DNA of 64,000 nucleotides, taken from positions 2,108,001 to 2,172,000 of the forward strand of contig NZ_CP072453.1 in the NCBI RefSeq assembly GCF_019343475.1, in the 5' to 3' direction. A program made the position numbers and the translations under genes. The stretch comes from Providencia sp. R33. Its GTDB lineage: Bacteria; Pseudomonadota; Gammaproteobacteria; Enterobacterales; Enterobacteriaceae. Below the pieces are notes generated by a model, which ran no database searches, had not been told where the DNA came from, and worked only from the letters and a program-made list of their open reading frames with translations. Position 1 is the stretch's first letter. The number at the start of each line of letters is the position of its first letter. Below are positions 1 to 9,502 of this stretch, piece after piece.

Positions 1-153
1 CTACCTTTTTTTTTAATCTATTTTTGATAGCAATAATTAACCGTTTGATTTATTGATAATAATGTACAATCAACCGAATGATTGCACTAAACTCAGCAAC
101 ACGATAATTTACCTTAAATGATTTTTAAGAAATATGGCGCGAAGGAAATCCCT

Positions 154-1191
154 GTGAGAAAAAATTTTTTACCCTTATTTTTGATAAGCTGTTTACTCAT
201 TCCTTCCGCTTTCGCAGAAAAAGCTAGTGCACCACTGGACGAAAAATCACTGATTGAACTCGCCGCTCAAGGGCAAGCGGAAGCGCAATTCAATTTAGCC
301 ATGTTTTACCAATCACACAGGCAACTCGACAATGCCTTAAACTGGTACCTTCTCTCTGCTAATCAAGGATTTAGTAAAGCTCAAATTAACCTAGCACTAA
401 TATACCAAGAGGGTTCAGGTGTCCCTAAAGATGAAAAATTAATGTTGCATTGGATGCAATTGGCTGCTGAAAATGGTGACCCTATAGGCCAAATGAATAT
501 GGCTGAGTATACACTACATGGCATTGATAACATTTTAGAGAAAGATCCACAAGCGGCTGAAAACTGGCTAAAAAAAGCCGCTGAGCAGCGTTTTCCTGCC
601 GCCATGTTAACCCTTGCTTACTGGTATGAAGAAGGCAAAGCGGTAACTAAAGACCCTAAAAAAGCACAGGCTATTTACCAAACTCTCGCCAAAGAAAACC
701 ACCCTCAAGCACTCTATTTATTAGGCTATCAAGCCGCAACGGGTATGTATGATAAAGTCGATTACCCACTTGCATTTGAGTATTTCACCCGCGCCGCGGA
801 TCTTAACTTTTCTCCCGCACAAAATAGCCTCGGTATGTTATATCTGACAGGTCAAGGAACGAAAAAGAATACCCAATTGGCTATCAAATGGTTAACTCTC
901 GCCGCCAAACAAGGGGAAGTCTCTGCACAGTTTAATTTAGCGCTAATTTATGCACGCGGCGATGGCACTAAAGCTGACCAAGAAAAAGCTTGCCATTGGT
1001 TTATTAAAGCCGCTCAACAAAACAGTGCTGATGCTCAATATGCGAGTGGTGCCTGTTACCAATATGGAATGGGTGTTGAGCAAGACGAGATGAAGGCTCT
1101 GCGCTGGTATAAACTTGCCGCAGCAAAAGGCAATGAGCGCGCCGAGAAAAAAGTACTTATTTTGGAAAACAATCTAAAGAATAAAAAGTAA
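154..1191 (+). CDS. Secreted Sel1-repeat (SLR/TPR-like) protein
   Basis: 345-residue protein of repeated ~36-residue Sel1-like helix pairs (units of the type AQFNLALIYARGDG... and AQNSLGMLYLTGQG...), about eight repeats filling the mature chain. I start at GTG 154, not the in-frame ATG at 118: GTG is preceded by AAGGAA at 142-147 with 6-nt spacing, and from there the N-terminus is a classic signal peptide (charged RK, hydrophobic core, SAFA cleavage near residue 21). Sel1-repeat proteins are scaffolds for protein contacts in the periplasm or at the surface; the partner cannot be told from sequence. Monocistronic; followed by a degenerate ERIC and the convergent citB. Confidence 0.85.
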   Translation: MRKNFLPLFLISCLLIPSAFAEKASAPLDEKSLIELAAQGQAEAQFNLAMFYQSHRQLDNALNWYLLSANQGFSKAQINLALIYQEGSGVPKDEKLMLHWMQLAAENGDPIGQMNMAEYTLHGIDNILEKDPQAAENWLKKAAEQRFPAAMLTLAYWYEEGKAVTKDPKKAQAIYQTLAKENHPQALYLLGYQAATGMYDKVDYPLAFEYFTRAADLNFSPAQNSLGMLYLTGQGTKKNTQLAIKWLTLAAKQGEVSAQFNLALIYARGDGTKADQEKACHWFIKAAQQNSADAQYASGACYQYGMGVEQDEMKALRWYKLAAAKGNERAEKKVLILENNLKNKK

Positions 1192-1248
1192 TGTCATTAA
1201 TTAAATTTAGACTGATATTCCTTTCTAACAATCGAAATAAAGGTATTT

Positions 1249-1352
1249 TCTAAGTAATTCAAGTTGTCAGGGGAGCTCGGGAAACACTCACAAGCATGTA
1301 ACCCGAGTCGCAGAATGCAGCTAACCCCGATAACTTGAAATATGAACGAGGA
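1249..1352. repeat. Degenerate, shortened ERIC element (copy A)
   Basis: Begins TCTAAGTAATTCAAGTTG and ends near TTGAAATATGAACGAGGAT, the two ERIC termini, with the central CTCGGG...CCCGAG arms. About 20 bases of the left arm are missing compared with the other copies. It fills the gap between the Sel1 gene and the citB stop codon, where it may act as a 3' hairpin for both. Confidence 0.7.
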
Positions 1353-2033
1353 TTATGGGCGGCCACGATAAATGCGTTGAGGGCGCCCTACCTTCCCATA
1401 TTCTATCTCAGCTTCAATCTTATTTTTTGCTAAGCAAAACTCTAAATAACGCCTTGCTGTTGTCCGGCTGAGCTTAATTGTCTCCGCGATGCTTTCTGCG
1501 GTATATTCTGCTTCAAGATCAGCAAACAGCACTAACACCTTTTCCAGAGTGATCATATCGATACCCGTTGGCAGCTCCTCTTTGGATTCACCGCGCGCAT
1601 AGGTATTAAACATATCATCGATTTGACTCTGGTTAGTTTTGCTGTTGGCTTGTAAAACAGATTTACGCTGGACATATCTATCCAATGTTTGCCCCAAGCG
1701 TTCATAGGCTATTGGCTTAACCAGATAATCAAAAACACCAAGACGAATGGCTTCAGTCACTGTTTCCATATCGCTTGCGGCTGTCGTAAACACGATATCT
1801 GCGCTATTGCGTTCTTGAATTAATTCATGAACGAGATCGATCCCTTTGCCATCTGGTAAATAGTTATCCAGCAAGATCAAATCTGGCTTCATATATTCAA
1901 TCATTTTTCTGGCTTCAGCGAGATTACCCGCCAACCAAACCTTATCACAAGCTGGATAAGCTTTAATGTACTCGCCGTGCATCTCGGCTAAAAGCAGCTC
2001 ATCTTCCACAATGAGGATTTTTATCTTAATCAT
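1353..2033 (-). CDS. citB: Citrate two-component response regulator CitB (DpiA)
   Basis: 226 residues. N-terminal receiver domain (about 1-120) with the acidic pair E10/D11, phospho-acceptor D56 in LILLDNYLPDG, Thr in VFTTAAS (about 84) and Lys in YLVKPIAYERL (about 106). The C-terminal part carries a CitB-type helix-turn-helix (SIAETIKLSRTTARRYLEFC). In enterobacteria CitB, phosphorylated by CitA, activates the citrate lyase operon. It is the second gene of citA-citB; only 2 nt separate the citA stop from its ATG, so the two are co-translated. Family and role are clear; the binding motif is discussed at citC. Confidence 0.94.
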   Translation of the reverse strand: MIKIKILIVEDELLLAEMHGEYIKAYPACDKVWLAGNLAEARKMIEYMKPDLILLDNYLPDGKGIDLVHELIQERNSADIVFTTAASDMETVTEAIRLGVFDYLVKPIAYERLGQTLDRYVQRKSVLQANSKTNQSQIDDMFNTYARGESKEELPTGIDMITLEKVLVLFADLEAEYTAESIAETIKLSRTTARRYLEFCLAKNKIEAEIEYGKVGRPQRIYRGRP

Positions 2034-2035
2034 TT

Positions 2036-3664
2036 TTATATCTTCACTTTCGGAATAAAAATTGAGAACACTGTACCATGCGGCTGATTTTCTTCAATAA
2101 TCACCGCGCCATTACATCGATGTACGTATGAAGCAACTAAATAGAGTCCGATTCCGTGCCCATCCGTTGTATCTGTTTTGGTTGTCACACCTCGTTCAAA
2201 CCATTTATCATGCATTTCAGGGGGAAAGCCGCACCCTTGGTCAGCAACTTCAATGACAATTTCCTGACCTTCATCTGAAAGATATAACTCAACTTGTCTG
2301 TTACCCTGTTGGCTTTTCAAGCTCGCCTCAAAGGCGTTATCCAGCAAATTACCTAATACGGCACAAAACTCTGTGCTATTTAAAGACTCAGGCAATGCAT
2401 GCAGTTGGCTACCTGGAGTAAAAACTAATTGTAAACCCAACTCTTTTGCACGATGGTACTTACCAAACAATAACCCAGCAACTTGCTTATCAAAAAACTG
2501 TTCACGCAATGAATCGATTAGTTGTTGCTGAGATTCAGATTCACCTTTAATCAGTGCAAGGGCTTGGTCATATTCTTTCATTTGCAATAAGCCGCTTAAC
2601 GTAGACATCCAATTTAGATGTTCGTGCCGCATGGTTCGCAAATTTTCTACGTATTGGCGCACTTGTGTCAATTGGGAATTTAATGATTCAATATCATTTT
2701 GGCTGCGGAAACTAATGACTGCACCAATGAGGTGGTTCTCATCTCGAATCGCAACCCGATTAGCTATCACGTTTAATCCATTAAATTCACACAGTACGTC
2801 ATGTTGTGCTGTGGCGATATCAACTGTAAAGAAATCAGCAGGAGAAATATGTTCTGTAATCGATTTGCCAATAAGTTGCCCTATTGGTTTGCTCAGAGAC
2901 AACATCTTTCGTGCATTAGAATTAATATTAATAATTTGCCCATGGTGATTAACTGCAATAATCCCTTCAAACACCGCATCAAATATACCTTTTTGCACTT
3001 GGACTAACTGCGTAATTTCTTCGGGCTCTAGGCCTAGCATTTGCCGTTGAATTAATCGAGTAAATGCCCAAGACAAAAATAATAAAATAACCAAAACCCC
3101 AAGAAATGTGGCACCCGTTTGGACAAATAATTCACTGCGAGAGGTGTCTATCTTATTCGTTAAATAACCGATGGAAACAACCCCAATAATTTTCCCTTCT
3201 TCGTCAATTATTGGCGTTTTAGCTCGCATGGCATTACCAATGGACCCTTCCCCACCAATAAAATAACTTTCACCATTTTCAAGCGCTCCGGGCTTATTCC
3301 ATTGCATTTTATAACCGACTTTTTCACTATTTGGGTGATAAAGCCGCATGGAATTTTCATCACCAATCACCACATAGTCATAGTCAGAATCTTGATTCAG
3401 TTTATCTGCAATGATTTTAAGTTGCTGAATATCTCGATGCTTAACAGATTCAATCACACCATCCATTGAAGCAATCAGTTTTGCTTGGCTCATCGCCAAT
3501 GATCGAATATTTGCCATCATTCGATTTTCAGCAGTGTCAGTAAAATATTTGCCCAAGCCTAAGGTCAAAAATAACGAGACAACCAATAGAAGAAAGAAAA
3601 CTCGTACTGAAAAGGAAATAGAGTTTACTTTTGCCAATGCAGAGAATGGGTGTTCTTTTTTCAT
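2036..3664 (-). CDS. citA: Citrate sensor histidine kinase CitA (DpiB)
   Basis: 542 residues from ATG 3664; the longer frame would need a TTG at 3682, so I take the ATG (MKKEHPF). Order: TM helix (about 22-40), periplasmic CitA-type PAS sensor with RLYHP and SIGNAMRAKTPI, TM helix (about 185-203), cytoplasmic PAS (about 220-320), a SpoOB-type H-box RHEHLNWMSTLSGLL with phospho-His near 347, then an ATPase domain with N-box GNLLDNAFEAS and G-box DGHGIGLYL. In enterics it senses external citrate and phosphorylates CitB. Divergent from citC across a 367-bp AT-rich regulatory region. Confidence 0.94.
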   Translation of the reverse strand: MKKEHPFSALAKVNSISFSVRVFFLLLVVSLFLTLGLGKYFTDTAENRMMANIRSLAMSQAKLIASMDGVIESVKHRDIQQLKIIADKLNQDSDYDYVVIGDENSMRLYHPNSEKVGYKMQWNKPGALENGESYFIGGEGSIGNAMRAKTPIIDEEGKIIGVVSIGYLTNKIDTSRSELFVQTGATFLGVLVILLFLSWAFTRLIQRQMLGLEPEEITQLVQVQKGIFDAVFEGIIAVNHHGQIININSNARKMLSLSKPIGQLIGKSITEHISPADFFTVDIATAQHDVLCEFNGLNVIANRVAIRDENHLIGAVISFRSQNDIESLNSQLTQVRQYVENLRTMRHEHLNWMSTLSGLLQMKEYDQALALIKGESESQQQLIDSLREQFFDKQVAGLLFGKYHRAKELGLQLVFTPGSQLHALPESLNSTEFCAVLGNLLDNAFEASLKSQQGNRQVELYLSDEGQEIVIEVADQGCGFPPEMHDKWFERGVTTKTDTTDGHGIGLYLVASYVHRCNGAVIIEENQPHGTVFSIFIPKVKI

Positions 3665-3778
3665 ATAGGTTCTCGTTACCAACTGAAAAGTAAAAAATTT
3701 GTTACAGTAAAAATCACAGAATAATAGATATTAGAAATATAAGCTAGAGACATAATACACATATTATTAATTAAACAC

Positions 3779-3835
3779 ATTAAAACCAAGCAATAAAACA
3801 CATATCGAATAATTAAAAACATTAAAACCATTAAA
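3779..3835. promoter_or_regulatory. Candidate CitB-binding motifs in the citA-citC divergent promoter
   Basis: The 3665-4031 gap is AT-rich and holds ATTAAAACCAAG at 3779-3790 and ATTAAAACCATTAAA at 3821-3835, 42 bp apart (four helical turns). The same core recurs before the YbhI-type carrier (9403) and the CitMHS carrier (17216 and 17225). A role as CitB operator is inference from shared position only. Confidence 0.45.
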
Positions 3836-4031
3836 CAAATACAAACTCATTTTAGAAACATGAAATAGGTCAAATATATTAAATACAGGACCTTTAATAT
3901 TAATATTGAAAAGGGAAATTAAATAAGAATTTATATTTTCAAGAAATAAAAAAACAAAAAATACTTATTTAATTAACTTTAACATTAGCAACATTTTAAA
4001 AACATCTCTAAAAGAGATGCAGGATACTATT

Positions 4032-5108
4032 ATGTTCGAAAACATAACGTTTAATCAGGTAAAACGTCATGAGAACAGGAAACTTGCTGAAATAACTCAG
4101 TTTTTAAAGGAAAACGATTTAGAGCTTGATGCCAGCATCGATGTTTTCATTACAATAACCCGTAATGAAAAATTAATCGCGTGTGGCGGATTAGCAAAAA
4201 ACGTTATTAAATGCGTAGCGATTAGCGACGATGTTCGTGGCGAAGGTTTGGCATTAAAACTTGCAACAGAACTTGTTAACCTTGCTTACGAAAATAATAC
4301 AACCCATTTATTTATTTACACCAAATTTCAAAATGAAAGCCTATTCCAGCAATGTGGTTTTCATACCATTGCAACTGTACCTGATGTAATGGTACTAATG
4401 GAAAACAGTTGCTGCTATCTAAAACGTTATATTCAAAGTTTAAAAGCTCAGCGTGTTGAAGGTAAAAAAATTGGTGCCATCGTGATGAATGCCAACCCAT
4501 TTACTCTTGGGCATCGTTATTTAATCGAACAAGCGGCTAAATCTTGTGACTGGCTACACTTATTTGTTGTTAAAGAGGATACCTCGCGCTTCCCTTATAA
4601 GGTCAGACTGAACTTAATTGAAGCAGGGACAAAAGGTATTGAGAACTTAACTATTCACCGTGGTTCTGAATACATTATTTCTCGAGCAACTTTCCCTTGC
4701 TACTTTATTAAAGATAAAACAGTAGCAAATAACTGTTATACCGAAATCGATATTAAGATTTTTCGCCAATATATTGCCCCTGCACTGGGGATAACCCATA
4801 GATTCGTCGGCTCAGAGCCATTTTGCCAAGTCACCAACCAATATAACCAAGATATGCGCTATTGGCTTGAAACAGATGCGATGAATTTTCCTCCTATAGA
4901 ACTCGTTGAATTCCCGCGAACAGTCATCAACGGAACGGCGGTTTCCGCCTCACAAGTGAGAAGACTGCTCGCTAAAAAAGATCTTGCGGCTATTAAGGCG
5001 ATTGTGCCTGATGCGACATATCAATATTTACAAGAGATGCTCGCCAATCAAGCAACATCAACGACAAACCGCATCGAAAGCTCTGAATTAGCTATAGGTG
5101 AAATATGA
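4032..5108 (+). CDS. citC: [Citrate (pro-3S)-lyase] ligase CitC
   Basis: 358 residues. Acetylates the thiol of the citrate-lyase prosthetic group using acetate and ATP, converting lyase to its active acetyl form. N-terminal GNAT-like half (about 20-125), then a nucleotidyltransferase-like half with MNANPFTLGHRYLIEQA (a TxGH adenylyl-transfer motif) and a C-terminal SASQVRRLL. I start at ATG 4032 (MFENITFNQ) because AGGA at 4021-4024 lies 7 nt upstream and E. coli CitC begins the same way; ATG 4017 has no spaced Shine-Dalgarno. First gene of citCDEFXG; its TGA overlaps the citD ATG. Confidence 0.95.
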   Translation: MFENITFNQVKRHENRKLAEITQFLKENDLELDASIDVFITITRNEKLIACGGLAKNVIKCVAISDDVRGEGLALKLATELVNLAYENNTTHLFIYTKFQNESLFQQCGFHTIATVPDVMVLMENSCCYLKRYIQSLKAQRVEGKKIGAIVMNANPFTLGHRYLIEQAAKSCDWLHLFVVKEDTSRFPYKVRLNLIEAGTKGIENLTIHRGSEYIISRATFPCYFIKDKTVANNCYTEIDIKIFRQYIAPALGITHRFVGSEPFCQVTNQYNQDMRYWLETDAMNFPPIELVEFPRTVINGTAVSASQVRRLLAKKDLAAIKAIVPDATYQYLQEMLANQATSTTNRIESSELAIGEI

Positions 5109-5401
5109 AGATTAAACACGCAGCCGTTGCTGGCACACTTGAATCAAGTGATGTCATGGTTCGAATAGAACCGCTAGAAGATACCCAAGAAATTTCCGTG
5201 CAAATAACCAGCAGTGTTGAAAAGCAATTTGGTGATGCTATCGCCAGTATCGTGCAAGAAATGATAACTCAACATGATATTCAAGGTGCTCAAATCATCG
5301 TAGATGATAAAGGTGCTTTGGAGTGTGTGCTCAGAGCGCGTTTGGAAGCCCTACTTGCTCGCGCTTGTGATATCGATTATTTGCCATGGGAGAATAAATA
5401 A
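5105..5401 (+). CDS. citD: Citrate lyase acyl carrier protein, gamma subunit CitD
   Basis: 98 residues, typical for CitD. The segment AVAGTLESSDVMVRIEPL carries S14, the residue that in the family takes the 2'-(5''-triphosphoribosyl)-3'-dephospho-CoA group supplied by CitG and CitX. The C-terminal half keeps DDKGALECVLRARLEALLARA. It carries the acetyl/citryl thioester between CitF and CitE. Its start overlaps the citC stop (ATGA) and its TAA overlaps the citE ATG (TAATG), so the three are translationally coupled. Confidence 0.96.
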   Translation: MKIKHAAVAGTLESSDVMVRIEPLEDTQEISVQITSSVEKQFGDAIASIVQEMITQHDIQGAQIIVDDKGALECVLRARLEALLARACDIDYLPWENK

Positions 5402-6297
5402 TGACACCCGAACAAAAATCCCGTACACGCAGAAGCATGCTTTTTGTCCCTGGTTCAAATGCGGCGATGTTAAGTAACTCTTTCATTTATAAAGCAGATG
5501 CGTTGATGTTCGACTTGGAAGACTCCGTCACATTACGCGAAAAAGATACCGCTCGCCGCTTGGTTTACCATGCATTACAGCACCCTTTATATGCTGACAT
5601 TGAAACCATTGTCCGCGTGAATGCGTTAGATTCTGCATTTGGTGTTGCTGACCTTGAAGCAGTCGTTCGCGGTGGCGCAAAAATTGTGCGCTTACCTAAA
5701 ACAGATACGGCGCAAGACGTCACCGATATCGAAAGCGAAATATTACGCATTGAAAAAAGCTGCGGTCGCGAAGAAGGTAGCACAGGCTTACTGGCCGCGA
5801 TTGAATCACCGATGGGGATCACACAAGCTGTGAATATCGCCCATTCATCACCACGACTTATAGGCATCGCATTAGGTGCCGAGGACTATGTCCGCAATTT
5901 GCGCACCGAGCGGTCTCCTGACGGCGTTGAACTCCTCTATGCTCGGTGCGCCATTTTACAAGCCGCACGCTCAGCGGGTATCCAAGCTTTTGATACCGTT
6001 TATTCTGATGCAAATAATGAAGAGGGTTTCCTACGCGAAGCCGCTCACATTAAACAACTCGGCTTTGATGGCAAATCATTAATTAATCCAAGACAAATTG
6101 AGTTACTCCATAACCTGTATGCGCCAACTCAAAAAGAAGTCGACCATGCTCAACGTGTTGTTGATGCCGCTGATGCTGCTGCCCTTGAAGGTAAAGGCGT
6201 GGTGTCATTGAACGGAAAAATGGTTGATGGCCCAGTCATTGACAGAGCCCGCTTAGTGTTATCTCGCGCGGCATTATCTGGAATTCGGGAAGAGTGA
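5401..6297 (+). CDS. citE: Citrate lyase beta subunit (citryl-ACP lyase) CitE
   Basis: 298 residues, HpcH/HpaI aldolase/citrate-lyase TIM barrel. Cleaves citryl-ACP to oxaloacetate and acetyl-ACP. Visible family segments are LFVPGSNAAML near the N-terminus, ALMFDLEDSV, IVRVNALDS, the metal-site region AIESPMGI with ALGAEDYVRNL, and GKSLINPRQIE toward the end. Coupled to citD by a 1-nt overlap; citF begins 11 nt downstream. No truncation or missing motif seen. Confidence 0.96.
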   Translation: MTPEQKSRTRRSMLFVPGSNAAMLSNSFIYKADALMFDLEDSVTLREKDTARRLVYHALQHPLYADIETIVRVNALDSAFGVADLEAVVRGGAKIVRLPKTDTAQDVTDIESEILRIEKSCGREEGSTGLLAAIESPMGITQAVNIAHSSPRLIGIALGAEDYVRNLRTERSPDGVELLYARCAILQAARSAGIQAFDTVYSDANNEEGFLREAAHIKQLGFDGKSLINPRQIELLHNLYAPTQKEVDHAQRVVDAADAAALEGKGVVSLNGKMVDGPVIDRARLVLSRAALSGIREE

Positions 6298-6307
6298 GGC
6301 AAAGAAC

Positions 6308-7834
6308 ATGACAACGAATACTCAACGTCAAACACGCGTAAGTGCTTACCTACAACCTAATAGCGATGAAGCATTACGTGAATTTAAAGATATTGGTAAA
6401 GTCCAACAACAGGTTCAAAAACCAAGAAACCGTAAGTTATGTGATGACTTACAAGTCGCCATTCGCCGCTCAGGTTTGCAAGATGGCATGACAATTTCGT
6501 TTCACCATGCGTTTCGCGGTGGCGATTTGACTGTCAATATGGTCATGCAAGTGATTGCTGAAATGGGCTTTCGTAACCTCACATTAGCGTCAAGTTCACT
6601 CAGTGCATGCCATTCACCACTGGTCGAACATATTCGCCACGGTGTTATTCGTAAGATTTATACCTCGGGGATCCGTGGCCCACTAGCCGAAGCGATTTCC
6701 CGCGGCGAGCTTGAAGAACCGGTGCAAATTCACTCACATGGTGGACGTGCAAACCTCGTACACAGTGGGGAACTGCGTATTGATGTCGCTTTTATTGGTG
6801 TGCCATCTTGCGACGAGTACGGTAATGCCAACGGCTATACAGGCACCGCCAGCTGCGGCTCATTAGGCTATGCCAAAATTGATGCCGAAACAGCGAAAAA
6901 AGTGGTGATGCTGACAGAAGAACTGCTGGATTATCCACACAATCCATCCAGTATCAAACAAGATGAAGTCGACTATATCGTTAAAGTTAAACGTGTCGGT
7001 GATGCCGATAAAATTGGTGCTGACGCCACTCGAATGACATCTAACCCAAGAGAGCTGCTGATTGCCCGCACAGCCGCTGATGTCATTGAGAAATCTGGCT
7101 TTTTTAAAGACGGTTTTTCATTACAAACGGGTACAGGTGGCGCATCCCTTGCGGTTACACGTTTCCTAGAAGATAAAATGCGTCGCCACAATATCACCGC
7201 AGGTTTTGCTCTAGGTGGTATTACATCAACCATCGTTGATTTGCATGAAAAAGGCTTAATCCGCAAATTATTAGACGTACAAAGCTTTGATAAAGCCGCT
7301 GCAGAGTCACTCGCGCGTAATCCAAACCACATTGAAATCAGTGCTAATCAGTACGCTTGTTTTGATTCCAAAGGCGCATCTGTTGACATGTTAGATGTGG
7401 TCGTACTCAGTGCACTAGAAATCGATACTCGCTTTAATGTCAATGTGTTAACGGGTTCTGACGGTGTTATTCGTGGTGCATCCGGTGGTCACAGTGATAC
7501 CGCAGTAGCAGCAAAATTATCGATTATTGTTGCGCCGTTAGTGCGAGGCCGTATCCCAACATTAGTTGATGAAGTCCTGACTTGCGTTACACCGGGGTCA
7601 AGCGTCGATATTTTAGTGACCGACCATGGTATTGCCGTTAACCCTGCACGCCCTGAACTGAAACAGCAATTAGAAAGCCAAGGCATCAAAACAGTTTCAA
7701 TTGGCTGGTTAAGGGAGCGTGCCCAGTTACTCACAGGAACCCCTAACCCGATTGAATTTACAGACAAAGTGGTTGCTGTCGTGCGTTACCGTGATGGCTC
7801 TGTGATTGATGTTGTTCATCAAGTGAAGGAGTAA
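6308..7834 (+). CDS. citF: Citrate lyase alpha subunit (citrate-ACP transferase) CitF
   Basis: 508 residues (E. coli about 510). Transfers citrate onto the acetyl-ACP CitD in exchange for acetate, the first half-reaction of citrate cleavage. Recognised from the family segments SGLQDGMTISFHHAFRGGD, YTSGIRGPLAEAISRGEL, QTGTGGASLAVTRFLEDKM and the C-terminal VTDHGIAVNPARPELK. With CitD and CitE it forms the cytoplasmic lyase complex. Lies 11 nt after citE and 2 nt before citX, in the middle of the operon. Confidence 0.96.
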   Translation: MTTNTQRQTRVSAYLQPNSDEALREFKDIGKVQQQVQKPRNRKLCDDLQVAIRRSGLQDGMTISFHHAFRGGDLTVNMVMQVIAEMGFRNLTLASSSLSACHSPLVEHIRHGVIRKIYTSGIRGPLAEAISRGELEEPVQIHSHGGRANLVHSGELRIDVAFIGVPSCDEYGNANGYTGTASCGSLGYAKIDAETAKKVVMLTEELLDYPHNPSSIKQDEVDYIVKVKRVGDADKIGADATRMTSNPRELLIARTAADVIEKSGFFKDGFSLQTGTGGASLAVTRFLEDKMRRHNITAGFALGGITSTIVDLHEKGLIRKLLDVQSFDKAAAESLARNPNHIEISANQYACFDSKGASVDMLDVVVLSALEIDTRFNVNVLTGSDGVIRGASGGHSDTAVAAKLSIIVAPLVRGRIPTLVDEVLTCVTPGSSVDILVTDHGIAVNPARPELKQQLESQGIKTVSIGWLRERAQLLTGTPNPIEFTDKVVAVVRYRDGSVIDVVHQVKE

Positions 7835-7836
7835 CT

Positions 7837-8376
7837 ATGTTTTGCCCACTGCCTGATACTCAAGAGCAATTTGAAATTTTCTTACCTGAGCTGCTAGCAA
7901 GCCGTGATGCCCGTCAGGCTCGTCAGCAACAATGGATTGGTCTCCATCAGGTAACCTTGATTTCATTTACTGTCGTTTTCCCGGGAGCAGTCAAAGACAA
8001 CTCCCTTGTTAGACACGTGTTTAATCAGGGTCTAAATGCGCTTAAACAAGTTGCTTTATGCAGGCAGTGGGTACTTTTATCTCAACAATCATGGGCATTA
8101 CGCACAGGGCCTGAATGTTTAGTTGCCGTGGATGCAGATGCCATTGACGTAAAAAAAGCGTTAATTGAAGCTGAAGAATTCTCCCCTGTGGGGCGTTTAT
8201 GGGATTTTGATGTCTTTGATGCACAAGGGAAACAATATTCACGGAGTCAGTTAAATTTACCTGTAAGGCGTTGTTTAATTTGTGAAAAAGAAGCCAAAGT
8301 GTGTGCTCGTCATCGCACACATCCGTTGGCTGATATTCTTCTTCGCATTGAGGAGTTAGCCCATGGAACTTGTTAG
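7837..8376 (+). CDS. citX: Holo-citrate lyase synthase CitX
   Basis: 179 residues. Apo-citrate lyase phosphoribosyl-dephospho-CoA transferase: moves the triphosphoribosyl-dephospho-CoA precursor onto Ser14 of CitD. Recognised by LLASRDARQARQQQW near the N-terminus, LRTGPECLVAVDADA in the middle and the cysteine-containing end RRCLICEKEAKVCARHRTH. Starts 2 nt after citF and overlaps citG by 14 nt. In some species citX and citG are fused; here they are separate. Confidence 0.94.
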   Translation: MFCPLPDTQEQFEIFLPELLASRDARQARQQQWIGLHQVTLISFTVVFPGAVKDNSLVRHVFNQGLNALKQVALCRQWVLLSQQSWALRTGPECLVAVDADAIDVKKALIEAEEFSPVGRLWDFDVFDAQGKQYSRSQLNLPVRRCLICEKEAKVCARHRTHPLADILLRIEELAHGTC

Positions 8377-9247
8377 TTATTCACAAACCCTAAGTGACCA
8401 ACTCACGCACTATTACAGCCAGTTAGCTTGGCAGGCCATGCTCGCCGAAGTGAATTTGACCCCAAAACCGGGTTTAGTGGATAAGCACAATACAGGGGCG
8501 CATAAAGATATGGCACTAACGGATTTTCATTTAAGTGCCAATGCCATCGCCAGATTTTTCCCGTCATTTATTCAGGCTGGCGCACAACATAAAGATTTAC
8601 CGATTAACCAAGTTTTAAGCAAAATTAGAACTATCGGAATCGAATGTGAAACTGCCATGTTCCGAGCAACTCAAGGGGTAAATACCCATAAAGGCAGCAT
8701 TTTTTCATTAGGATTAGTGTTAACCGCGGTTGGCCGCTTAATGGCATTACAGCAAACCGTGACACCATCTGCGATTAGCCAATTAGTTGCTGGGATGTGC
8801 CAAGGAATTTGTACTGAATTAATGCAACCTACACAGACGCCAACAGCTGGTCAGCGGTTATATCAACAATTTGGTTTTACGGGTGCACGAGGGGAAGCCG
8901 AAGGCGGCTACTCATTAGTCATCAACCATGCATTACCGTTTTATTTACAGCAATTGGCAGCACAACAAGATGCTGAAATAGCTTTAATAAATACGTTAAT
9001 ACTATTAATGAAAGTTAATGATGATACCAATATTGCAAATCGCGGCGGCTTAGACGGTTTAATTTGGGTAAAACAGCAAGCAACAGAATTATTGCAAGAA
9101 GGTATTAATCACCCTGATGATTTAGTCAAAGTAAAACAATTTGACCAACACTGTATTCAAAAGAATTTAAGCCCAGGTGGCAGTGCAGATTTACTCATTT
9201 TAACATGGTTTTTTGCCCGTCTACCTAGACAAGGCTTCGGTATTTAG
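8363..9247 (+). CDS. citG: Triphosphoribosyl-dephospho-CoA synthase CitG
   Basis: 294 residues. Makes 2'-(5''-triphosphoribosyl)-3'-dephospho-CoA from ATP and dephospho-CoA, the precursor of the citrate-lyase cofactor. Family segments: MLAEVNLTPKPGLVDKHN, THKGSIFSLGL, QFGFTGARGEAEGGY, NDDTNIANRGG and LSPGGSADLL. Last gene of the tightly packed citCDEFXG run. No clear terminator follows, so readthrough into the carrier gene 255 bp downstream is possible. Confidence 0.95.
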   Translation: MELVSYSQTLSDQLTHYYSQLAWQAMLAEVNLTPKPGLVDKHNTGAHKDMALTDFHLSANAIARFFPSFIQAGAQHKDLPINQVLSKIRTIGIECETAMFRATQGVNTHKGSIFSLGLVLTAVGRLMALQQTVTPSAISQLVAGMCQGICTELMQPTQTPTAGQRLYQQFGFTGARGEAEGGYSLVINHALPFYLQQLAAQQDAEIALINTLILLMKVNDDTNIANRGGLDGLIWVKQQATELLQEGINHPDDLVKVKQFDQHCIQKNLSPGGSADLLILTWFFARLPRQGFGI

Positions 9248-9388
9248 TATTAAAAATTAAAACAACTTAAATATTCACCAACACAGGAACCCATTCAATA
9301 ATTTAATTAATAAAGATAAATAAAAATATATTTAATTAAGCAACCGTTATTGATTTAAAGAATTTATAACATATTGGAAATAGCTAAA

Positions 9389-9415
9389 TAATGGTAATGA
9401 ATATTAAAACCATTA
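9389..9415. promoter_or_regulatory. Inverted repeat and candidate CitB motif before the YbhI-type carrier
   Basis: TAATGGT at 9389-9395 and ACCATTA at 9409-9415 form a 7-bp inverted repeat with a 13-nt spacer; the right arm lies within ATTAAAACCATTA (9403-9415), identical to the citC copy. It sits 88 bp upstream of the carrier start. Operator function is inferred. Confidence 0.45.
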
Positions 9416-9502
9416 TTCCTATTGATGCACTGCTACGCCTCCAATATGACGAAAAACCAAATTCATAATATTAAAGTTTTAATTTCGTTAAGGATTAAGC
9501 CT

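Noticed and set aside
118..153. Longer start of the Sel1 protein at ATG 118
   Set aside because: It would bury the signal peptide, and the GTG at 154 has the AAGGAA site.
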